DNA from: Bacteroidales bacterium
GTDB lineage: Bacteria > Bacteroidota > Bacteroidia > Bacteroidales > VadinHA17
Assembly (NCBI GenBank): GCA_003162595.1
Contig: PMNJ01000358.1
Span: forward strand, 7,817 to 13,014
DNA: 5,198 nt
Direction of reading: 5' to 3'
This document shows, piece by piece, positions 1 to 5,198 of this stretch. The stretch's first letter is position 1. Each line of letters starts with the position of its first letter. The position numbers and the translations under genes are program-made. A model generated the notes under the pieces. That model was not told the origin of the DNA and searched no databases. It saw nothing but the letters and a program-made list of their open reading frames with translations.

Positions 1-146
1 AGAAGAGCATGACGTCCATTCTTTTCAATAATCTGTGGAATAGTTCCCAAACCGGCCTGGCTCCAGGCCGTTCCAACTGACAGCAAAGCAATTATTAATA
101 CTGCTGCCATGATTCGCGTAATTCTCATTATTGCAAAATTTTTCAT
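1..146 (-). CDS. N-terminus of a secreted GH35-like (DUF5597-type) glycosidase, partial
   Basis: Reading from the ATG at 146-144 gives 48 full residues before the window ends. Residues 1-29 look like a Sec signal peptide: basic and polar residues first, then the hydrophobic stretch AAVLIIALLSVG, then a likely cleavage after TAWS and before QAG. The mature start contains IPQIIEKNGRHAL, which closely resembles the first strand of GH35-related proteins with a DUF5597 domain. The neighbouring lipoprotein at 2777-4603 has IPHLEKRDGMTKLIVDG at the same place. By homology it would be a beta-galactosidase-type exo-glycosidase. Unlike that neighbour, it has no lipobox cysteine. In-frame ATGs at 128-126 and 110-108 are possible alternative starts; the first would give a shorter, more typical signal peptide. 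No Shine-Dalgarno sequence separates them. It follows the GH2 gene after 48 bases, so co-transcription is likely. The family call rests on about 15 residues and is inference. Confidence 0.72.
   Translation of the reverse strand, partial: MKNFAIMRITRIMAAVLIIALLSVGTAWSQAGLGTIPQIIEKNGRHAL
53..70. repeat. Perfect GC-rich palindrome inside signal-peptide coding sequence
   Basis: The arms CGGCCTGG (53-60) and CCAGGCCG (63-70) are exact reverse complements separated by only CT. In the minus-strand mRNA this could form a compact hairpin (about 7 pairs with a 4-base loop), 76 to 93 bases after the start of the codon for Met1. It covers codons for Thr26 to Gly32, around the expected signal-peptidase site. 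It stands out because the surrounding sequence is AT-rich. Whether it acts as a translation or transcript-stability element or is chance from codon use cannot be told from one sequence. Confidence 0.5.
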
Positions 147-194
147 TTTAATATTATTTTTTAAATTATCATTTATGCATCACTGTACCTGTGA

Positions 195-2702
195 TTATTT
201 TGACACAATATTGGCGGATGAAAGCCCTGGTGCTGTAGCCGTAAGACGTACCTCGCCTTCCGGTGAAGTCCGCTGTACAGTAACAAGAAGACGCCCCTGA
301 TAAGCTTTTCGGGTGTCAGTCTTAAACAGACCGTCATAGACAAGGTCTCCCGTGTCAATGCCAATAAGTCGGCCGGCACCTTCGACATGCACTGTTACAG
401 CATCAGTTGCATCAATCACATTTAAATCGTTTTTGTCCGCCAGTGTTACTTCGAACAAATCGACATCACCGGCGACAGGCAGTGAAAGCCGCATGACCCG
501 AACCTTCGTGGCTGTACCCGTTGTGATCAGTTTGGAAATAGCGACTTGGTGTCCATTTGAATAACCAACTGCTTTAAGTTCCCCTGGTATAAAGCTAACG
601 GTATAGTCAGTCGAATATACATTTTGCGATACGGTCTTTCGTCCTAAGGAATGATTGTTGAGGAACAATTCGACTTCATCACAATTGGTAGCAGCCCGAA
701 CTGTGACATTTGTTTTTGCCGGCCAGTTCCATTTGAGCATAGCTGGCTGGAATTGCCAGGCGTTTTGAGGTTTTTCCCCCGTAAGCACGAAAAGCTGCAA
801 CACCGGATCATCTTGCCAATAGGCTTCTCGTTGATAGAAACCGGGCCTTTTACCTCCAGCAATGTCTATGAACCCGGAACTATTACCCCGGCTTGGGAAT
901 CTGCCTGTTTCTCCAAGATAGTCTATACCGGTCCATATAAAGTCACCTATAACGTATTTATTATCGCGAACACCAAGCCAGTAATGGATTTGACTACCCG
1001 TCTCGGTCCCCAGGAATACGCGGTGAGGAAAGCGTCTGTGTTCGGGCACATAGGTGCTATCTCCGTAAAGGCGGTCGATGTAGTTATAACCGGCTATGTC
1101 AAGGACATTCATAAAACCGTTGCGGGATGAAACGAAAGACTGATCACAGGCAGAAGTTGCCGGACGAGTGGAATCTTCTTCGTGACAGATGGCAACTAAT
1201 TTTTTTGCAATCTTCCATCCATCATCATTTAATTGGTTAGGGATCTCGTTGCCAATGCTGTAGAGGATTACACACGGATGATTGCGGTCTCGTCGTAGCA
1301 TAGCACGTAAGTCCGTTTCATACCACTGAGTAAAATAAAGGTGATAACCGAATTTTGACTTGCCACGAGGGTTTTCAGTGTAGTTGTATGGCCAGTCCCG
1401 TGTCCACTCATCAAATGCTTCATCAAAAACATAAAAGCCAAGCTGATCACAAAGATCATAAAACTCAGGAGCGAATGGATGATGGCTTGTGCGAATAGCA
1501 TTGCATCCCATCTCCTTTAGCAAACCAAGACGGTATGCCCAGATAGCAGCAGGAACTGCATTGCCAAAGGAACCGGCATCCTGATGGAGACAAACACCTT
1601 TGAGTTTGGTCGACTTACCATTGACAAACAGACCATCATCCGGATCAAATTTAAGGCTGCGAATGCCAAAAGTAGCAACAGTCTCATCAAGTGTGCGTCC
1701 TTCCAGTATCAGTGTGCTCCGTAACTTGTAAAGAATGGGAGTCTTATCGGACCAAAGATCAGGTTTCAGGACAGTTATCTTCTGTGAAATGAGTTGACCG
1801 GGGTGCATACTTTTTAGCGTGAGTTTCGACTCGGTGCTTGAGACAACCTTGCCATCTGATGTCAGCACACTGCTAATCAGTGTGATATCCTGATTTTCAG
1901 GCTTTGCTCTCCAAACATCCCTGGCCCATACCCTCAGTTCCTGATCAGTGAAGAAATGCGGATCGATAATGTAATCGGCTTTAACAATGGCTTTCACGGA
2001 CGACACCTCAGGTGTGGTGATGCTGATACCACCATCGAGCCTGAAATGTGTATAATTTGTAGTGATCAAATGAACATGCCTGTATATGCCGGAACCTGCA
2101 TACCAGCGCAGGGAGGGTTCGGCAGAATCATCGACACGAACGGCGAGCACATTTGGTGAGCCATCTTTTTTCAGGTATTCGGTAAGATCATAGCTAAATC
2201 CGATGAAGCCGTACGGCCTGCGCCCAAGAAATTGGCCATTAATCCAGACTTCGCTGTTCATGTACACGCCATCAAACACTATAACAACCTTTTTTGTAGT
2301 GTCGGAAAAGGTAAATATTTTTCGATACCAGCCGATGCCATGTGAGAAAAAGCCGCCATTGCCCTCACCCTTTGGAGGAGGATAGATGGCGCCTTCGATA
2401 CTCCAGTCGTGTGGCAGGTCAAGAGAGCGCCAGCTTGCATCATCGAAGCCAGGCAATTTGGCAGCAGGATCATCTCCCAGCCAAAAACGCCAGCCTTTAT
2501 CAAAAGGAATAATCTCACGAGTATCAGACCCGGAACTTACTGATCCTGTAGAATCAATTACTTTTCCCCCGGAAATTCTGTCATTGTTAATCACCTGTCC
2601 GTTTGTTTTGGTCAGGTAAAGACTTAATATCAGGCAAAGCAGAACTGAAGGCGAAAATAACCATGAGTGAAAAAATCCGATAAGATTCTTTTTTAGATTC
2701 AT
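195..2702 (-). CDS. Secreted GH2 beta-galactosidase-type glycosidase with DUF4982
   Basis: This 835-residue protein has the full layout of a retaining GH2 glycosidase, which removes terminal beta-linked sugars, most often galactose. Residues 1-35 form a Sec signal (KK, then a hydrophobic core) with probable cleavage after KTNG; Cys23 lies inside the core with Leu at -1, so it is not a lipobox. A Ser/Gly-rich linker (about 36-62) follows. The jelly-roll sugar-binding domain spans about 63-215, including YAGSGIYR (201-208). An Ig-like domain lies at about 217-346. The TIM barrel (about 350-625) carries RTSHHP (404-409), the acid/base in SIGNE (Glu486), the nucleophile in GTETG (Glu567) and DFIWTGIDYLGE (587-598). 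A DUF4982-type domain lies at about 640-725 and a further GH2 C-terminal beta-domain at about 735-832. All catalytic residues are intact. It starts 74 bases after the GH35-like gene and ends 48 bases before the next one, so it sits mid-operon. Beta-glucuronidase, beta-mannosidase or another beta-glycosidase activity is possible, but DUF4982-containing members are usually called beta-galactosidases. The leader is AT-rich with no Shine-Dalgarno sequence. Confidence 0.95.
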   Translation of the reverse strand: MNLKKNLIGFFHSWLFSPSVLLCLILSLYLTKTNGQVINNDRISGGKVIDSTGSVSSGSDTREIIPFDKGWRFWLGDDPAAKLPGFDDASWRSLDLPHDWSIEGAIYPPPKGEGNGGFFSHGIGWYRKIFTFSDTTKKVVIVFDGVYMNSEVWINGQFLGRRPYGFIGFSYDLTEYLKKDGSPNVLAVRVDDSAEPSLRWYAGSGIYRHVHLITTNYTHFRLDGGISITTPEVSSVKAIVKADYIIDPHFFTDQELRVWARDVWRAKPENQDITLISSVLTSDGKVVSSTESKLTLKSMHPGQLISQKITVLKPDLWSDKTPILYKLRSTLILEGRTLDETVATFGIRSLKFDPDDGLFVNGKSTKLKGVCLHQDAGSFGNAVPAAIWAYRLGLLKEMGCNAIRTSHHPFAPEFYDLCDQLGFYVFDEAFDEWTRDWPYNYTENPRGKSKFGYHLYFTQWYETDLRAMLRRDRNHPCVILYSIGNEIPNQLNDDGWKIAKKLVAICHEEDSTRPATSACDQSFVSSRNGFMNVLDIAGYNYIDRLYGDSTYVPEHRRFPHRVFLGTETGSQIHYWLGVRDNKYVIGDFIWTGIDYLGETGRFPSRGNSSGFIDIAGGKRPGFYQREAYWQDDPVLQLFVLTGEKPQNAWQFQPAMLKWNWPAKTNVTVRAATNCDEVELFLNNHSLGRKTVSQNVYSTDYTVSFIPGELKAVGYSNGHQVAISKLITTGTATKVRVMRLSLPVAGDVDLFEVTLADKNDLNVIDATDAVTVHVEGAGRLIGIDTGDLVYDGLFKTDTRKAYQGRLLVTVQRTSPEGEVRLTATAPGLSSANIVSK

Positions 2703-2776
2703 AAATTAATTTCTGATTTAAGTTTATAATTTATTGGCCCGCTATTCTTATGTAATATTTGCATTCAATCATATTT

Positions 2777-4603
2777 TTAAAGGTGATACTGATAAAATAT
2801 AACCCGCCAGAAGGTTGGTTTGGGCGACATACCACCAACTGGTGCCCATGGTATGTTCCATCGACCGCGGGACCCAAGTGGAATTATGGAACCGGACTGG
2901 TGATTTGCTGCCTGTCCGGATAAATCGGTGTTCGTCAGGATGTCATCCCCATTGAGCCGATGTGAGACTATCCATTTGCCGTTATTAAAATAGCCTTGAT
3001 CGATGGTGGATGCCGCAGCGATATTATCTTTAGAAATTTTTGGCGAAACCCGAAAGGGGAAGTTTCCATTGGTTGCAAAGTAGTACTCATCAGGAGTAGT
3101 ATTGATGATAATCAAAAAGGGATTATCCAGGAAGGTGAGAGGAATATTGCTGACAGGAAGGATTGATTTTGTAACCTTAGTGCTATCTGAACCTGGACTG
3201 GAAATGTTTGTAAAATCGAACAGATAATCACCAACAACGACTTTGCCCGGATTCTGACCCGGTTTAAGTTCGATCAATTTAATAGCGTCCTTTTTTCCCT
3301 GAGCTTCAGCAATTGCTCCGGAAATTTGGCCGACAAGGCTGACCATCCGTGCAAAAGGGCTTTCAGGGAACCAATTATTGAAGTTATCAATGCCCATGTG
3401 TGAGAAACAAAGAGCATTTAGTTTTATGAAAGCATTCCAACAATTTTCTGCAACCTGCCTTGTTTCGGGGTTGAAGGCCGGATTGCCGTTGCGCGCGAAA
3501 GTCTTCATTATCAGGGTGTAGTCCGGCTGGTAGATGTCTGGAGCAAATATGTCGATCGCGGGTGCTCCGGCACGCCAGATGTCATGAACCAGCGGCTCGG
3601 GTCCGCCACTCGGATAATCGCCAGGGCCTCTATCAGTCGGGCCGACAAGCCACGCATTTACAAACATTGGAAGCGGGTATTCCTTTTTCCCCTGCATTGC
3701 GATGTATCCCATGTAACTGGCATAGTTCCAGGCCATGAAGATTTCGTCGGTGTGGCATATCAATTCTGCGTCAGAAGCCCGAGGAGGACGAGGTTCATTA
3801 GGATTGGGCTGTGTTGGAAAAGGTATGTTCTTGCCAAAAACCTCTTCCCAGTTACCAGTAGTTTTGCTGCCGGCACTTACCCATATCTTCTTCAATTCCG
3901 GCAACAGGTTGTCCTTGTTACGTTGCAGATAATCAGTCAGCTTGCCGGGGACGGGGTTGTCAAAAGATTTGTTGGCTTCAAGGCAATGGTCGCGAGAGCT
4001 GCTTAGCAGACCCACTTCGTTCTCAACCTGTATGGCGATGACGGTATGATCTCTTGAATCAATCTTCCTAATATGTTTCATTACGGCGGCGAAAGCTCTG
4101 GCATCAGCTTCGCGGCTGGACTGACCAAGAGTAGAGAGAACCTCTAAAGAGCGACCTTCAGCATCCATTGCGCGTGGGAAGCGATCCTGATTGGCCTTGA
4201 CCCAGCGGGGCGGATAGTGCGACATGCCGTTCTTCCAGCTTCCCATCCATAGGAATATCAGCCGAAGTTTGTTAGCTCGTGCAGCTTCAATCTGATAGTC
4301 AACCATCGAGAAATCATACTTGCCTTCCTCAGGCTCTATCAAATCCCAGGAGACAACGCTCAAGATAGTGTTGAGATTCATCTCGGCAAGTCGTGGCCAT
4401 GCCAGTTTCATGGTCTCAACGTCTGATGAACTGGAATTGGCCAGTTCACCGGCAACGCAAATGAAGGGCCTTCCATCCACGATCAGTTTGGTCATACCGT
4501 CTCTTTTTTCCAGGTGGGGAATGCTTACGGATATATCAGCACAACCGGCTGAAAAACAGATTGTAAAAAACAATAACCAGCCACACTGAATCAGCAGTTT
4601 CAT
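2777..4603 (-). CDS. GH35-like beta-galactosidase lipoprotein with DUF5597 domain
   Basis: This 608-residue protein begins with a lipoprotein signal: a hydrophobic segment and then the lipobox SAGC, with Cys21 as the lipidated residue, so it should be membrane-anchored. From about residue 29 the GH35/GH42-like TIM barrel follows: IVDGRPFICVAGEL (41-54), WPRLAEMNLNTI (69-80) and WDLIEPEEGKYDF (86-98). The acid/base candidate is Glu196 in IQVENEVG. The likely nucleophile is Glu380 in FNPETR, after FAPDIY (353-358). DEIFMAWNYA (286-295) and PLPMFVNAWL (310-319) are family-typical stretches. Residues from about 450 form the DUF5597 beta-domain, ending in a strand WRVIFYQYHL that matches the usual family end. 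The predicted reaction is release of terminal beta-galactosyl residues. From memory, related characterised enzymes act on side chains of plant polysaccharides such as xyloglucan, but the substrate here is not shown. The stretch at about 560-595 before the last strand seems longer than usual. ATG at 4603-4601 is chosen because it places the signal peptide at residue 1; its leader is AT-rich without a Shine-Dalgarno sequence. The GH2 gene follows 74 bases later. Confidence 0.9.
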   Translation of the reverse strand: MKLLIQCGWLLFFTICFSAGCADISVSIPHLEKRDGMTKLIVDGRPFICVAGELANSSSSDVETMKLAWPRLAEMNLNTILSVVSWDLIEPEEGKYDFSMVDYQIEAARANKLRLIFLWMGSWKNGMSHYPPRWVKANQDRFPRAMDAEGRSLEVLSTLGQSSREADARAFAAVMKHIRKIDSRDHTVIAIQVENEVGLLSSSRDHCLEANKSFDNPVPGKLTDYLQRNKDNLLPELKKIWVSAGSKTTGNWEEVFGKNIPFPTQPNPNEPRPPRASDAELICHTDEIFMAWNYASYMGYIAMQGKKEYPLPMFVNAWLVGPTDRGPGDYPSGGPEPLVHDIWRAGAPAIDIFAPDIYQPDYTLIMKTFARNGNPAFNPETRQVAENCWNAFIKLNALCFSHMGIDNFNNWFPESPFARMVSLVGQISGAIAEAQGKKDAIKLIELKPGQNPGKVVVGDYLFDFTNISSPGSDSTKVTKSILPVSNIPLTFLDNPFLIIINTTPDEYYFATNGNFPFRVSPKISKDNIAAASTIDQGYFNNGKWIVSHRLNGDDILTNTDLSGQAANHQSGSIIPLGSRGRWNIPWAPVGGMSPKPTFWRVIFYQYHL

Positions 4604-4697
4604 AAGTTTACTTTTATTAAAAATTTCTGTAGCTATCTTTAACTAAAAATCTGGACTTAATCTCATTTTAAGAAAGTTCTAAAATCTGAAATTGTTG

Positions 4698-4850
4698 TTA
4701 TTCGATCCTGTACACATTGTATGTCCGGGGTTGTTGCAACACTTCGAAAACAGTTGTCGTACCATTCACATAACCTTTCAACTCCCGACCTCAGACAATA
4801 TCGTATAGTTTTGCATCCGGTTTAAGGATCATAACAACTAAACAGAGAAT
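4698..4850 (-). pseudogene. Degraded C-terminal remnant, related to the end of the upstream gene
   Basis: On the minus strand, from about 4829 down to a TAA at 4700-4698, one frame reads ILKPDAKLYDIV, then TGA (4793-4791), then GRELKGYVNGTTTVFE and QQPRTYNVYRIE. It matches the last part of the upstream protein piece by piece: KLYDIV against KLNNIL, GRELKG against GEEITG, TTVFEV against ITTFDV, and QPRTYNVYRIE against KPHSYLVFQGK. The TGA falls where the intact copy has Ser (TCG), as if TCA had mutated to TGA. The match may continue further upstream (LVVMIL against VSIKII), so the 4850 boundary is approximate; the frame stays open to a TAG at 4898-4896. There is no suitable start and no room for a full gene. 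It most likely remains from a tandem copy lost by deletion. A small functional peptide is unlikely. Confidence 0.62.
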
Positions 4851-4948
4851 CTGAATCTTCCGCCAAAGTTTGTAAGATTTACATGAAACATAATTCTATT
4901 ATTAAGTGGTTGATTTCAAATGTACGATAAAGATTTTTTCAATCATTC

Positions 4949-4965
4949 CAAATTTCCGGAATTTG
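4949..4965. repeat. Short AT-rich inverted repeat with T-run on the plus side
   Basis: CAAATT (4949-4954) and AATTTG (4960-4965) are exact reverse complements around TCCGG, followed on the plus strand by TTTTT (4966-4970). In plus orientation it resembles a weak intrinsic terminator, but no plus-strand gene leads into it. In minus orientation, which is that of the genes, the hairpin begins 11 bases after the upstream stop codon and has no U-tract after it. The stem is short and AT-rich, so function is doubtful. Confidence 0.3.
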
Positions 4966-4976
4966 TTTTTAAAATA

Positions 4977-5198
4977 CTATTTACCCTGGAATACCAGGTA
5001 GGAATGTGGTTTGACTGTGACATCAAATGTCGTAATTTCATCTCTTTCCCTACCCCATATACGGCCATCGAGAGCAGTTTTTCCGGTAATTTCCTCACCC
5101 GAAAGAATATTATTGAGTTTTCCTGTCTTTTTATCAGTTATAATTTTAATGCTGACATCTTCAGGCAGGAAAGACTCTACTATAAAAGTACCATTATC
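4977..5198 (-). CDS. C-terminus of an unidentified secreted glycosidase-like protein, partial
   Basis: An open frame enters from the right edge and runs 73 residues to TAG at 4979-4977; the start lies outside the window. It reads as alternating short beta-strands: GTFIVESFLP, VSIKIITDKKTGKLNNIL, GEEITGKT, then TTFDVTVKPHSYLVFQGK at the end. A strand of the type 'F-x-V-x-V-K-P-H-x-Y-x-V-F' closing a protein is common in small C-terminal beta-sandwich domains of glycoside hydrolases (for example GH42-like or agarase-like enzymes), and the neighbours are glycosidases. No catalytic part is visible, so the family cannot be named. A broken copy of the same C-terminus lies just downstream at 4698-4850. 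The reading frame is well supported by this paralogy: hydrophobic and glycine positions agree between the two copies. Confidence 0.7.
   Translation of the reverse strand, partial: DNGTFIVESFLPEDVSIKIITDKKTGKLNNILSGEEITGKTALDGRIWGRERDEITTFDVTVKPHSYLVFQGK
4982..5000 (-). terminator. Possible hairpin just before the stop codon of the upstream gene
   Basis: Read on the minus strand, TACCTGG (5000-4994), loop TATT and CCAGGGTA (4989-4982) can pair as CCTGG/CCAGG, plus two outer pairs if one G bulges. It lies in the last codons before the TAG at 4979-4977, and TATTTT follows shortly after. It could be a weak terminator or processing hairpin at the 3' end of the upstream gene, which would fit the long spacer after it. 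The U-rich tract is poor and separated from the stem, so this is a low-confidence call. Confidence 0.25.

Larger units (their letters stand above)
4604..4976. other. 373-base intergenic spacer with a gene remnant
   Basis: This spacer lies between two minus-strand genes and has stops in all frames. Its middle holds a decayed C-terminal coding fragment, and its upstream part holds a short inverted repeat; both are listed separately. The 94 bases just before the GH35-like start (4604-4697) are very AT-rich and are where a promoter or leader for that gene would be expected. I could not find a convincing Bacteroidota promoter (TAnnTTTG with an upstream TTTG) or a sigma-70 pair there, so I mark none. 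The spacer is much longer than the 74- and 48-base gaps downstream, so a new transcription unit could begin here. Confidence 0.6.

Noticed and set aside
179..195. Inverted repeat ATCAC/GTGAT at the stop codon of the GH2 gene, considered as a terminator.
   Set aside because: The stem has only five pairs, the loop is seven bases, and no U-tract follows in the direction of transcription. The next gene starts 48 bases on.
228..290. Both strands encode nearly the same peptide: RTSPEGEVR on the minus strand and RTSPSGEVR on the plus strand.
   Set aside because: This comes from an imperfect palindrome in the last GH2 domain. The minus-strand reading fits the family's closing strands, and the plus reading has no gene around it. 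It is a curiosity rather than a second gene.
651..1130. A 159-codon open frame on the plus strand.
   Set aside because: It lies entirely antisense to the GH2 catalytic and DUF4982 coding region, which has intact family motifs. Its translation has no recognisable domain.
2703..2776. The 74-base gap before the GH2 gene, examined for a promoter, terminator or small RNA.
   Set aside because: It is AT-rich, but I see no convincing promoter pair, hairpin with T-run or reading frame in it. It looks like an ordinary intra-operon spacer.
3584..4006. A 140-codon open frame on the plus strand.
   Set aside because: It is antisense to conserved GH35-like motifs (acid/base region and VNAWL segment) and its translation shows no coherent protein features.
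4838..4891. A 17-codon minus-strand frame starting at an ATG at 4891-4889 and ending in GGRFRFSV, reminiscent of an outer-membrane barrel end.
   Set aside because: It is too short, has no ribosome binding site, and overlaps the remnant region in another frame. The resemblance is likely chance.

Overview
The window looks like part of a carbohydrate-degradation cluster, probably from a Bacteroidota-type bacterium or a similar polysaccharide degrader. The grounds are consecutive secreted glycoside hydrolases on one strand, a lipoprotein signal on one of them, moderate GC content with AT-rich spacers, and AT-rich leaders without a recognisable Shine-Dalgarno sequence before the starts. The assignment rests on gene content and style only. 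A Verrucomicrobia-like origin cannot be excluded.

Everything coding lies on the minus strand, so transcription order runs from high to low coordinates. (1) 4977-5198 holds the last 73 residues of a protein that starts outside the window; its end looks like a C-terminal beta-sandwich of a secreted glycosidase. (2) 4604-4976 is a 373-base spacer. It contains a degraded second copy of that kind of C-terminus (about 4698-4850, broken by an in-frame TGA) and a small inverted repeat. (3) 2777-4603 encodes a complete 608-residue lipoprotein of the GH35-related, DUF5597-containing beta-galactosidase type. (4) 195-2702 encodes a complete 835-residue secreted GH2 beta-galactosidase-type enzyme with DUF4982 and a further C-terminal domain. 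(5) 1-146 is the start of another secreted protein whose first mature residues match the N-terminus of the DUF5597/GH35-like family, so it is probably a relative of gene 3.

The spacers of 74 and 48 bases between genes 3, 4 and 5 suggest one transcription unit. The products would act together outside the cytoplasm on beta-linked (probably beta-galactosyl) side chains or oligosaccharides of a plant or algal polysaccharide. The GH35-like lipoprotein would be membrane-anchored, while the GH2 enzyme and the second GH35-like protein would be released into the periplasm or beyond. No SusC/SusD pair, sulfatase or regulator is in view, so the substrate cannot be named. The least ordinary parts are the broken C-terminal remnant, the GH35-GH2-GH35 arrangement and a GC-rich perfect palindrome inside a signal-peptide coding region. 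I found no RNA gene, mobile element or CRISPR array.
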